Shown here piece after piece: positions 50,253 through 60,934 of a DNA stretch of 64,000 bases. The DNA is from Pyxicephalus adspersus. Its lineage: Eukaryota; Chordata; Amphibia; Anura; Pyxicephalidae. Location: the NCBI RefSeq assembly GCF_032062135.1, contig NC_092864.1, positions 16,751,762 to 16,815,761 on the forward strand, in the 5' to 3' direction. Below the pieces are notes generated by a model, which did no database searches, was not told the origin of the DNA, and worked only from the letters and a program-made list of their open reading frames with translations. Position 1 is the first letter of the stretch. Each line of letters opens with the position of its first letter. Made by a program: the position numbers and the translations under genes.

Positions 50253-51432
50253 GATGCCTGCTGCTTTTTGTTCACCATTCAGCTCTGAAGGTGAACAAAA
50301 ATTATTTCTGTAGTTTCTGCGGGAAAATTTGTTCAGATCTTTAAATACACTAAAAACTTTTGACAGTTGCCTTTGCTTTAGAAGGTAATATGTAAATCAT
50401 CTGATTTCCTAATCAAAGATAGTGTGCTTGTGAATACTGGGGGGGGTGCTTTGAATTCCTCCACATGTGTATGATTGTTAGAGACAACAACACCCCAGAG
50501 GAAACCTTTTTACAGAATGAGTGTCTGTTCTTCTGAAACTGCATTGTGCTTTTATTATTCGGTCACACTTTGTCTCTAAGGCAAATCTGCTGTACTTGCA
50601 TAATGAAATTATATAAGCCTAATGAGGTAGGTTGAACTGGAAACCATCCATAAACAAAAGCTATTAGAAAATTAACACTGGAATAAAGACAGAACTTCTT
50701 CAAGGTAGATGAAGTTAGAAATCTCACTCATATTAGAACAGTATCAAGCCATGCTGGCACAACTTGTCACCTGGCTGTATAGAAAGCGCATTGCAGTCAT
50801 TATCACATTACACTGGCACATTGCAAAGTGACAAATTAATGATAAACAAGTGACACAATTCTGCATACACTGAGGTGGAAAGGCATAAAGACTTTGTGCA
50901 GTGGGTGTTCTAGACTGGCAATGCTTTTCTCTACTGATACCAGGCAGATTGTTCTATTCTGGATTACTGATTATTAAATTATTAGTGTCAAGATGTCTAC
51001 AACTTGTCGGTGACGTGGCAGCTATTAAATTTGTCCTTTTTAAAATGACGCTAAAAGTGATTCTGGGACAAAGGCAAAGAAAAGACATTTACAAATAAAA
51101 GAAAGGCTTAAATACTAGAACAAAAATGGGGTCTAAAAATAGTGAATTTAGGATTCAGCAATGTTTTCTGATGGGGAATGTTCGGGGTGCATTGTGTTTT
51201 CATTGGGAGTGTTTGGTTCTCCACCAGCAAATATGTGCTGAGTGTAGGAATCAGATGAACAAGTGCGGTTCTATGTACAGAGAAAGGGGAGGATAGGGGA
51301 GTGGCACCCGACCACTCAATAGGAAAGTACAGCAGTCATCCCTGTCCCATCATTCAATAATCTGCCAGAATTGATTAATTAACGACATTGAGGGATCACT
51401 GTAGGCAAGCTAAATTTTGGCACAGGACTGTC

Positions 51433-51785
51433 ATTATTATTACACAGTATTTATATAGCACCAACATATTACACAACAGTGTACAAAGTCCATAGTCATG
51501 TGACTAACTCTCCCTCAAAGGGGCTCACAATTTAATATCCCTATCATAGTCATATGTTAATGTCTTTTAATCTTTATTACAGTCTTAGGTCCATTGTGGG
51601 GGGAAGTTAATTAACCTAACTGCATGATTTTGGAATGTGAGAGGAAACCAGAGTACCCAGAGAGAACCCATGCAAACACAGGGAGAAACTGCAAACTTCA
51701 TGCAGATAGTGACCTGGCCGAGATTCAAACCTGGAACCCAGTGCTGCAAAGGCCAGAGCGCTAACCACTGGGTCACCATGCTACA
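51433..51785 (-). mobile_element. V-SINE, full length
   Basis: Minus orientation: A-box-like GGTGACCCAGTGG, B-box GGTTTGAATCT, V-domain (TGGGTTCTCTCTGGGTACTC, TGGTTTCCTCTCACA), then AATTGTGAGCCCCTTTGAGG and tail GGTGCTATATAAATACTG with ATA repeats. The 31-bp minisatellite begins within 50 bp of its tRNA end. Confidence 0.88.
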
Positions 51786-51829
51786 CTGTTTGTCTTGGGC
51801 TACAATATTCTGACATGTATACATAGTTC

Positions 51830-52240
51830 GACAATAGGAAGCCCTACCAATACCAATGACTGACAAATGATACCCTGCAGACACTAAAAACAACAATATA
51901 CACATTGCCAATGTCAAAAAATAATAATACAAATCTTACCGATACCAGAAACTGACACTTCTGTCAATACCAAGTACTGAAAAAGGACACCGCACCGATA
52001 CCAGAGACCAACAATAACCATTCTTCTGATACCAGAGACTAACAATACACACCCAAACCAATTTTCAGGATCGGACAATAGACACCCTGGCAATACTAGG
52101 AGCCAATAATGGACACTCTGCCATTACTAGGGACTGACAATATACACCCTACCAATACCAGGCACTGACATACATCCAAATGATCTCAGAGACTGACAAA
52201 AGACAACCAACCAATATAAGGAATGACAACAAACAGCTGA
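51830..52240. repeat. Degenerate 31-bp minisatellite
   Basis: The CAATACCAGG-like word recurs at 51997, 52028, 52059, 52091, 52122 and 52153, at 31-32 bp spacing, with looser copies from 51848 on. Unit motif: CAATACCAGGGACTGACAAT, then AGACACCCTAC. About 12-13 units, diverged. Confidence 0.85.
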
Positions 52241-53920
52241 AACATAACACTGTAACACTGAACATCCCATGGTCAACAGACGTCTCATCAATATCAAAAA
52301 CTGGCGATGTACACTGAATTAAACCAATGCACCTAGCATTTATGCTCCCCCTCAATGACCTGACCTAAGCCACCTTCCTCTTCTCTAGATATAGATATAC
52401 TACATCAATCTTCACCAAGTCTTCAGTGTCCTCACCGGATGGGCAAATTACTACAATTTAAACTTCTATAGAAACTTGAGCACCCCCTGACCACAGAGAA
52501 TCCCAGTCTTCTTGTGAGATTTGGGATCCCTAGCTTTCCAGGATCCTGGTGTAAGGCCCAATGATGTTGCTGGTGAATACAGGAATCAGCTGCAGTGCAA
52601 GTCTGGTAGTTTTTGACTTTTCTTTGCATTTTTATTCCAAAGTATATTTTTACTTTTAACAAGTATTTTTTTCTTCCAGAAAGACAGGGGAAATTGTTCA
52701 GTATATACAGATCTAATTTACAGGAAGTGCTATAGGCACATTATAGGGAGGGTAATCTGTTCATTCTCCTTCTATAAGTGCTCAAAAAGGCTCTGTGGTT
52801 TAGCTAGCAAGAGACATTTGTGTTTCATGAGCCATTCCCTATTTGCATAATGGAAAAAGACAAATCGATAAAACAATTAAGACTCAGAAGCAGTTGGTGG
52901 TGCTCTCCTAAAAGGTGTTTGTTCAGAAAGTTCTGGATTACTTTTCACAAAGACACCACAGAAAATCTTCAACTGAGATTCATCAACATAAATATTCCAT
53001 TTCCATAATTTCTGCCTTTACATAATTAAAGGAATTCACTTGTTAAAGGACTAACGATGCAAGTGTCATTTCTGGAATGAGATTACAAATAAAAAAAGAT
53101 TGTACCTCAAATATGTATTTCATGGAAGATTTACACTTTCCCTTTTGTTATGGGGATAATACTAAAATGTTTGATTTCCTATCACCTTCTTTCCTGGTGG
53201 CTGTGGTCACTAAGACAAACAGTGGGGCCATTCTCACCAATGGGACACAGACAGAAATATTATCCTGACAAATATGATATATGCAGTTTTGACTTTGCCA
53301 CCAGTTCCACTTTATATATACCGTATATACACATACAGGTACATAGGGGAAAACGTACACTGTTTGGCAAAAATCAGTGGTTCTCTTTTTTGGCCAGCCA
53401 CCTTTACCTGAATTGGGCTGAATGACAAAGTTGCATTGCTGCTTCCTATGAGAGGCATGTTAAGAGAAATGAATGACCTCCTGACTGTGTTGGCGTAACT
53501 TTGAAATGTATTATTTGCAACCTTTAGATTACCCAGCTACTACCAAATTCCTGGTTCCCCTGAATATGACTTTTGGACTTCGCCTCATCCTTCAGCAAGT
53601 GTTCTATGAATGGTCTCTAGCTCAAGTTTTTTTTTATAAAATGATATTAATTTAATGATGAATTAGATTTGGATAGTGTCTTAATCACATTTATTCGACT
53701 TGTAATTTGTGTAAATGAAGAACACTTAGTCTATGTTTACACTGTCCACGAGGTTGCGATGCTTTTACTGCTTCTTCGTGTCAGGGAGCTGCTGGCACTG
53801 GGGAGTCGCAACATGTAGCTTCTTCCAGCAGCAGCTCCATATAGAATGAATAGGGGCGGCTGGGAGCGGAACTAGTACCACACATTGCCGCCAGCTGTCA
53901 ATTATGCAGACGCTGATTCT

Positions 53921-54513
53921 TTAACCTCCCTAGCGGTAACCCCGAGTGTGACTCAGGGTGGAAAAAAGTTGCTAACAGTGGTAACCCTGAGTCACACTCG
54001 GGGTAGGTAAACCTATGCGAAAGTTAGTAAATACAGCGCTTACCTGATCCACCGGCGTCCTGCGCTGTCCATCACCGCAATCTCTGTCTTCTTCCTCCGG
54101 CCGGCTTCTGCGTCCGGTGAGTCACCGGGGAGTTCCTGGTGACGTTGGTGCGTGTGTACGTTCCCAGCAAGACGGGGCGGGAAATTCAAAATCCATTTGT
54201 ATTGCATTCAATACAAAATAACTGTATTGAATGCAATACATTGGATTTATATGTGTAAAATCAGTATTCAAGAACATTTGTTTTACAGTATATATAATAG
54301 TATAAGTGTAAAATGTGTTTTTGTTTTTTAATTTTTAAAAAAATATAGATTTTTTTTTAATGTATTCAATTTATTGTTTTTACATGATTTTGTGTTTCAA
54401 ACTTTATTATACCTATACTATTATATTATACTGTAAAATACATTTTCATGAAAAACAATGTACCGCTTTTAGACATATAAAACCAGAAAGAAATGAACTG
54501 CTAAGGAGGTTAA
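53921..54513. mobile_element. TTAA-flanked nonautonomous transposon (TTAACCTCCCTAGCGG family)
   Basis: It starts TTAACCTCCCTAGCGGTAAC and ends AACTGCTAAGGAGGTTAA, an inverted terminal repeat with TTAA at both edges. Two internal hairpins are exact or nearly so: CCCCGAGTGTGACTCAGGGT against ACCCTGAGTCACACTCGGGG, and TGTATTGCATTCAATAC against GTATTGAATGCAATACA. The left half is GC-rich, the right half is T/A-rich. The ends and TTAA target suggest a piggyBac-related MITE. No coding frame. Confidence 0.82.
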
Positions 54514-55785
54514 GAACCAATGCTGCAAAGTGAGTGTCCGAGCGGTGAGCTTTGCAGTATCCCTCAATCCAAAAGCTGGTCTGCACCCAACCCTACTGGA
54601 CTGAATAATCTCATGGACTAACATAAACAAAACGTTTTTTAAAGTCGATTCCCTAGTTGTCATGATGACTCTGACATCTGAGATTCTAAACTCAGTCGTA
54701 CATACGTCTTCTGGGTCAGCCAATCAAAAACATGAAAAAAATACCCGGGCAATTAGCGTTTTCACAAGCAGGCCAACAATGGCTGCCTCTGTGTTACTTT
54801 TTGTACGTGACTCTTTACAAATAGGAAGAATTCAAAATATCTGGTCTTTGTTCATTGCTTTTTTTTATCATTATCAACCTCTATTATACTACTTTATTTC
54901 TATGCCCCATTTTCCTTTATTGGTTTCTTTTTTATTTTTTTTCTATTCTGCCTAACCTAATTACCAAAATTCTAAAATAATTATTTCTGATAATGATCTG
55001 TGGATAAAACTAAAACAACTATGGCAAATATGACAATATATAGTTATTACCTTAACAAATGATATAATGTATTTAAATAGAACCACATCGTAATCCGGTT
55101 TAATGATCCTATTCAAGTACTGGGGGTAGGATTGGACAAAAACAGCATAAAGTCATCTTTCCATGCTCACAGTAATATTAGGAAAAAACCTGAAATGTTT
55201 TTCATGCCCATACTGTATATGAGATTGGGTAATAACACCACTGACAATTACAGTAATTAAGCAGACTGGGTAATGGTTAAAATCCATCAGGATTGTTTGC
55301 TGTTTGTGTCCCATTGGTGATGTTTAGATTTACTTCGATTTCAGCTTCCCCATCATTTTCTCCCCCGGTGACAACGGTAACCAGGACAGAGAGGAAGAAT
55401 CACCTCAGGGGGATATTGACAGCAATAGTAGTAAATTAGATAGCAATAAAATCTAACAGGGGTTCAAACCCTCTTAGTATTTTATCAAAAGCTTTAAAAA
55501 AAACACCCATTTGTTTTAACGTGTACCCAAATCATGCATACTATATACATTTTTTGCACTTCAAAACAAGTTTGTAATGAAAGCTAAATTCCATGATGAG
55601 CCAATATTGTTTCAAATGTGTATAATGTATGTTGAGCACTTCCAGATCTGTACAGTAATCCAGCATGAAACTCTGTGCAGGAGCCTATTTTAAAACCCAT
55701 ATTAACGCCGGGCACTGCTCTCTCTCAGGGTGACTGGTCTTGTATCCGCCCCCCTCTATTAGTTTTCTGCAAGAAGCCTGTAGTG

Positions 55786-56442
55786 CAGGGGAGTCAAATT
55801 CAAATACACAGAGGGTCAAAATTAAAAACTTAGACAAATTTGCGGGCCATCCTTGAAATTTATTGAAAAAAATGGTTTTGCTTCACATTCAATCTGGAAC
55901 AAGCTTATAATAGAAAAAGGCATAAAAAAATTATTTTTAATTTTATTTAAGAAAAAATCTTATGCCTCTTTCTCTATTTGTAGTCTTCTGAGTTAAATTT
56001 CAATGATAACCTTTTTGCACAGGCTAACAATATTAATAACAATATTCTTCTATGAAAATCCAACCATTCAAGTCCATACCTTGGAGTAACAAGGAAAAGT
56101 ACAGCTGAGGGGGAGTGCTGGAAATGCCAGATGCGGAGCTAAATCTTATGAGTGGCCCGCCGCTGAAACTGCCTCTTCATTTTTGCGTCTATAAAACAGT
56201 CCAATGTGGGGCCACGCATAGGCAGAGAGCCCGCTGGTCCAAAGACACGAGTGATGACAGGAATTGTAGTAGTCCTATAACGTAATGATGACATAATCAA
56301 TGTGCTGAACACAGCCTATGCAGAAAGCAGTTAAAGGCGCTATTTCAATGCAGAGGCTGGTCAGCTGCAGCTCATGTTTAGGATTCCTTTGGGGGCCAAA
56401 AAAAAGGACGTTGAGGGCCAGATTTAGAGTTTGACACCCCTG
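55786..56442. mobile_element. hAT nonautonomous element with perfect 8-bp TSD
   Basis: Ends CAGGGGAGTCAAATTCAAAT and ATTTAGAGTTTGACACCCCTG form the classic CAGGGGTSTCAAACTC hAT terminal repeat. Flanks 55778-55785 and 56443-56450 are both CTGTAGTG. The 657-bp body has no transposase frame. It contains at 56276-56337 an exact inverted copy of genomic sequence lying outside the element at 56468-56529. Confidence 0.9.
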
Positions 56443-56529
56443 CTGTAGTGGGTGGATCTGCTGGGTCCCTTTAACTGCTTTCTGCATAGGCTGTGTTCAG
56501 CACATTGATTATGTCATCATTACGTTATA
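56276..56529. repeat. Exact 62-bp inverted repeat across a hAT boundary
   Basis: Arm 56276-56337 is the perfect reverse complement of arm 56468-56529 (starts CCTTTAACTGCTTTCTGCAT on the right arm), with a 130-bp spacer. The left arm is inside the hAT element and the right arm is 18 bp beyond its 3' target duplication. The lack of any mismatch implies a recent copy or conversion event. Confidence 0.95.
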
Positions 56530-56836
56530 AGATACCGCTTAGGGATTGCAAAACCTTGTGGCTATTGAGAAATATATTTGTATGAAAGATTTTAGATCTC
56601 AACACAGGACAGATCCAGATAGGCTCTAAATATATAAAATATATCTAAAATATAGTGGATGTTTCTAAAATGTTAGAAACTGACAAACTAATTTTAGAGT
56701 CCTTGTTGCATGACTTAGAATAGTCAGGGATGGCTTATTTTATAGCCCTTTTACTGCTGGTTAGGAATATGTTGTTTATTGAATATAGTCTAGGCACAGG
56801 TAAACTTCAAGTTCACAAACTGAATATATTGTATAC

Positions 56837-56958
56837 CTTGACTGAGTGATAGTACAGCAGTAGCTCCCACTTCTCCGTCCCGTGCTGCGTCCAGGTCGTA
56901 TATCCTCTCGTGATTTTCTCAGACTGAAATATTCCGTTAACTTTCCAAATGAAGACAT
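56837..56958 (-). CDS. Exon 1 (coding part, start Met) of an unidentified gene
   Basis: The coding part is 122 nt, ending at donor GTATAC (AAG before it). The peptide begins MSSFGKLTEYFSLRKSREDI and continues with a Gly/Arg/Ser-rich basic stretch (RPGRSTGRRSGSYCC), then TITQS. The start is chosen because A occupies -3, TAA lies in frame 12 nt upstream, and only this frame stays open into exon 2 (the longer overlapping frame hits a stop there). It ends in phase 2, and exon 2 supplies the missing base (AG+G = Arg). No signal peptide or membrane segment is seen. Tyr-containing and RKS motifs suggest phosphorylation. I do not recognise the family. Confidence 0.62.
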
Positions 56959-57215
56959 GCTGCCACTTTAGAGATTCATCTGCCAATGATTTGATCCTCT
57001 GCCCACAATGCTTGGGCAGGTTGGATGATGATCCCCGAAGCATCCCCTGTGGCAGCCCAGCGGAGCTGCCCTTCAACAGCCAAAGCTTGCAGCCCAGAGA
57101 GAGGTCATATCAGTACGGTAAAAACTGACGACGCTATGGATTTCATGTTAAAGAGAATAACCAGAAAGACACAGCACAGATGCAACATGTAATTAAAATA
57201 AAACTCCAGTCAGAG
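56959..57215 (-). other. Probable 5' UTR with minimal uORF
   Basis: This lies between the presumed start site (about 57215) and the ATG. It contains ATG-AAT-CTC-TAA at 56968-56979, in frame with and 9 nt before the main ATG, plus further upstream ATGs in other frames. A pyrimidine tract followed by CTGCAAG near 57085-57105 could instead be an acceptor, making the 5' UTR spliced. Confidence 0.35.
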
Positions 57216-57360
57216 TGGTGGAAAGTCAGAAACTCTGTAATTTTTATAAGCCTGTGGCCTGCTTGTGGAAATTTCTACTCACTTCCTGTGTGGTCTGAAC
57301 ACACAGAGAAAAGTTTAGATACGTAAACAGTCTGATAAGATAAGATTAAGATAGGGTTGA
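57216..57360 (-). promoter_or_regulatory. Promoter-like block: TATA, ETS/RUNX, tandem GATA
   Basis: Reading toward exon 1 on the minus strand: GATA sites first (plus-strand TGATAAGATAAG at 57333-57344 and AGATAGG at 57350-57355). Next is an abutting RUNX/ETS composite ACCACACAGGAAGT (57281-57294), then a TATA box TTATAAAAATTA (57239-57250), then an Inr-like CCACTCT near 57215. Spacing from TATA to Inr is about 30 bp. ETS+RUNX+GATA clustering is typical of blood-lineage promoters. The use of these sites is inferred. Confidence 0.42.
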
Positions 57361-58389
57361 AATTCATTTTAAAACCTAATACTGTAACCTGACCCGTTAC
57401 CATGGGATAAATTCTGAAACTTGTTTGTAATAGATATTGATCAACTGTCCTAAAGATAAAAGTGCTAACTCACATTTCAGGTGACTAGATACAACCAGCA
57501 AGAACGGGTGAGTTCACCTATTTTTTGGGAACAGAAAGGCTAAATTACCTCCAAAGGGGTTACAGAGAGCAAACTTTTTTTAAACAGTGAAAAATTGATA
57601 GACGCTTTGTCATGTTTGTATAACTGTTTGTGTCTTTAGTTGAGAGGTCTACCCATGTTTCCTATGTGGTCACCAAGACTAGTCTAGCTAATGCTGCATT
57701 TTAAGTAAACAAGAGAAATATTTAGTTCAAATGTTGAATGTACTTTAACAGCACATAAGGCATTTTTGGCCTTCAAAACGGCTTATATAGTGTATACAGG
57801 TGACTGCGTTTCGAAGCAGAATAAGGTGATGTTGATCCATTTTAGACACAATATAAATGCTCCAACCTGCTGTAACTTTAACAGATGATTGCTGGTGGTC
57901 ATATGATTACGTGTTGCACATAATATTTAAAAGATCTTTGAGTGTTGTACTTGTTCTTAAAGTGGATCTGTTAAGGCGATTTCTTGCTGATCCCAGATCA
58001 GGTTCCCTCTCTATCGTGGCCTCTGTTTTCAACGCGTTGGGAGCAGTGAATAACACACAAGCAGCACAAGCATGTAGTTATATACCTTCTCCAAACTTTA
58101 ATATCACATCACAGTTTATATAGTCAGACAACAAGGTGGAGGATACTTAGTAGTTAGTCAATAACAAGAAACTTAATTAACAACTTCGCTGAGCAAGATG
58201 TTTCAAGGTAGGAAGCTTCAAGGTAAGGATGGAGCAAATAATGACCTACTGATAGGGAGGATATAACTAGTTTGGATACAACTCAATTATCTGCAAAATA
58301 TAGCAAAAAACATAAAAACAACTTAACTTTCAGACTCAGCAAAATTACACTCCTTACAGGATCCAAGGTCCCACTGATAAAATTAGTGA
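57361..58389. other. Upstream region, nothing assigned
   Basis: No exon-like frame. TTAAAGTGGATCTGTTAAGG at about 57958 resembles a MITE end without a partner. Confidence 0.35.
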
Positions 58390-58673
58390 TCAGACAGGTG
58401 TGTATTACTGAAAAGTGACAGGCAATGTCCCTTTTGCATTGCATGCTTGTACCTGCCCAGCTGTCAAATTTTACTGAGCTGTGCCTGCCGGGCTCAGCAT
58501 TTGTTGGTAGGGATATCTGGCAATTACGGCTTCCCTTGCACGTGCCAGGAATGAAAGAGCATCATCCTGGCTTGGCCAAATAAGATGGCCAAAGACCGAT
58601 TTTAAGAATAGGATGACAACAGCCTGCGACAGAATAGAGACAGGTGACTATTGTGGATTTAGTTCCTCTTTAA
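58390..58673 (+). mobile_element. TTAA-type MITE, body and right end
   Basis: It shares GGCAATGTCCCTT, CTGTCAAATTTTACTGAGCTG and GCTTCCCTTGCACGTGCCAGG in order with 7299-7640, and ends TTTAGTTCCTCTTTAA with TTAA at the edge. The left terminal repeat is missing. Confidence 0.55.
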
Positions 58674-58979
58674 TTATTCTCTACAGATATCATTGCCAAA
58701 AACAGCAATTTAGATAAAAATCCAATGGGATTAATAACAGTAAACCCCCTTGTTTTGTTCTGTTCTGGTGTTCTGAACAGAAAATTTGTTCAGTCCAACT
58801 TGCACTCAACACGTGGAGACAGCTCACAGCTGGTTGTGACAAAATTGTTGCAGACAACAATTGTAGACAAATATTTCTGCTTGCCGAATTTGTTTACTGC
58901 TGTGGGTCTACTTTGCAGAGAATACAGAAAAGCACAAAAAGATTAAAAACATAATGTAAATCTACAAATCTGGTTATTG

Positions 58980-59282
58980 GGTGGCATGGTGGCTCAGTGG
59001 CTAGCACTAGGTCCCAGGTTCAAATTTCGGCCATAGCAATATCTGCATGGAGTTAGCAATTTCTCCCCGTGTTTTTGTGGTTTTCCTTCCACAATCCGAC
59101 AACATGCGCATAGATTAACTGGCTTCCCCCAAAAAATTAACCTTAGACTGTATTAATGTTGTGTGGTAGGGACATTAGTTTGTGAGCCCCTTCGAGGGAC
59201 AGCTAGTGACATGACTATGGACTTGTACAGTGCTGCATAATATGTTGGCGCTATATAAATTCTGTGTAATATTGCATAATAA
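58980..59282 (+). mobile_element. V-SINE with tRNA-like head
   Basis: Head GGTGGCATGGTGGCTCAGTGG (A-box) and GGTTCAAATTT (B-box), 12-15 bp shorter between boxes than other copies. Then come V-domain TCTCCCCGTGTTTTTGTGG, body GTTTGTGAGCCCCTTCGAGG and tail GGCGCTATATAAATTCTGTG. Confidence 0.88.
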
Positions 59283-60316
59283 AAAGATATATTTCATTGG
59301 AATTTACAGTTTTTTTATTCTTTCATTAACCACCAAGATTTAATTTGCACCCAAAAAAAGAATAAAATTTGCCTAAATTCTATCTTTCCCGCACAGAGCC
59401 TAGACCAGGATGTAGTTACCGTCCTTTCAGAAACATTCATGTAGAATGAAGAGCAGCCAAAATATGTAGGAAGAAGCTTTTGCAATGGAGGGTCAGTTAT
59501 ATCCTACTGAAAGGACAGTGATGTCTTACCCAGCAATGTAAGGTAAGTATAAACCTATTCTTCTTTTTTGCTGTTTTTTTTCACATACTTCCATGTTACT
59601 GGAAGCTTCAATATGTAAAACTGTTCTACTTTACAAACACACAAAATAAATGTTCTTTAAACTGAATCCCTTTCTTTGTGATAAGCCTCTGCGGGGCTAG
59701 CAGGCGATATGGATCAGTGCTGCCTGATTATACTTGTGGGGCATAAGTAGAATTTTCAGTTGCTATGTGAACACTCCATGGGTTTGAGGCCTTTAACATA
59801 AGTTTCTGCCTTCCCTATTGAAATCTATTCCTTCTGCATTCCTTCCTTTCATGCATTTGTATATGTTTTTTTTTTTATTTATACTTTTTAATATCATTTT
59901 ATTAGCCTGCATGTCTTTACTATGTACAGAACAATACAAAAAGACGGTGTTGCTTTATAAATTATATAATAGTGCAATCATGGATATAGTGTATATCTTC
60001 AGGGAAACATTTGTAACATGATAGGCAGAAAAAAAATAATAGGTGCCGCATGTATGAGAATGTGAGACACGTGTGAAAATGTCCTAGTTAAAAGAGTATA
60101 AACAGGTTACAAAGATACTAAAAGAATTAAAAAGTCCCTAATTTGAATCAGTGAACAGTAAAGCCTACTTTCATCAGGTAGTCACATACCTTTTCCTTCT
60201 ATTACATATCTGAAAAATAAATGGGTTTTATGTTAGTTCAGGACAAGGGGCTGAGCCATACAAATAACTTCTTTATGGTCTATGAGCCAGGTGCACATCT
60301 AGAACCACTGGTGTAT
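59283..60316. other. Gene-free stretch
   Basis: AT-rich, no supported feature. Confidence 0.4.
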
Positions 60317-60597
60317 ATTATTATTACACACAGTATTTATACAGCACCAACACATTACACAGCACAAGTCCATAGTCATGTAACTAGCTGTCCCTCACAA
60401 CCTAATGTCCCTACCATAGTCATATGTCTTTACCACAGTCTAGGGTCAACCTATCTGCAAGTTTTGTGTGGAGGAAACCCACACAAACACAAGGAGAACA
60501 TGCAAACTCCATGCAGATAATGTCCTGGCCGGTATTTGAACCTGGGACCCAGTGATGCAAAGGCCAGAGTGCTAACCGCTAAACCACTGTGATGCTC
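60317..60597 (-). mobile_element. V-SINE, internally shortened
   Basis: Minus orientation: A-box GTGGTTTAGCGGTTAGC, B-box GGTTCAAATAC, V-domain shortened (TGGGTTTCCTCCACAC, lacking the usual CCGGGTACTCCGG middle), and tail GGTGCTGTATAAATACTGTG with ATA repeats. Confidence 0.85.
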
Positions 60598-60740
60598 AAA
60601 TGCCCAAAATGTAAACTGTACATATAGTTTAATATTATGGAGCCATTTAGTCCAAACTGCTTACAGCTAGCTTGTTGACCATCGTCCAGTGTATAGAAAC
60701 CATGGATCCTATGGCATAGGGCAAGGGATCCAATCAGACA

Positions 60741-60934
60741 GTAGGTTCCAAGACTGGAGAGGATACATTTTTATCAGTGAAGCTAAGTGATCCAAAAAAA
60801 CGGGAACGGATCTGGTCCAGGATTGAAAACATTTGCTAACAAATAGCAAATGACTTCATAAACTCTATTCCAGGTTTGCTGGATCACTAAAGTGTATCCT
60901 CCCCAGCCCTGGAGAGTTTTAATAAATCAGGCCC
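60741..60934. mobile_element. Palindromic MITE, copy with decayed left end
   Basis: The left arm starts at CAAGACTGGAGAGGATACA, lacking the outer TGATTTATTAAAG. The centre GAAAACATTTGCTAACAAAT and the right arm, through TTTTAATAAATCAGGCCC, are well preserved. It lies 140 bp from a V-SINE. Confidence 0.78.

Larger units (their letters stand above)
46286..56836 (-). other. Intron 1 of the minus-strand gene
   Basis: About 10.5 kb separates exon 1 from exon 2. It holds a hAT end at 49988, a V-SINE and 31-bp minisatellite at 51433-52240, a TTAA element at 53921 and a hAT with inverted flank copy at 55786. 46286-49987, 52241-53920 and 54514-55785 show no further feature. A long first intron with repeats is ordinary for vertebrates. 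Confidence 0.55.

Noticed and set aside
56813..57076. Longer minus-strand frame overlapping exon 1
   Set aside because: It meets a stop in exon 2 when spliced at the same donor and starts with a non-ATG codon. The shorter ATG frame fits the downstream phases.
58020..58045. Hammerhead-like AACGCGTTGGG word
   Set aside because: It lacks CTGATGA and GAAA on either strand, so only the palindromic word is shared.
58980..59050. tRNA gene
   Set aside because: A- and B-box-like words belong to the tRNA-derived head of a V-SINE. The body and ATA tail follow, and the cloverleaf is not intact.
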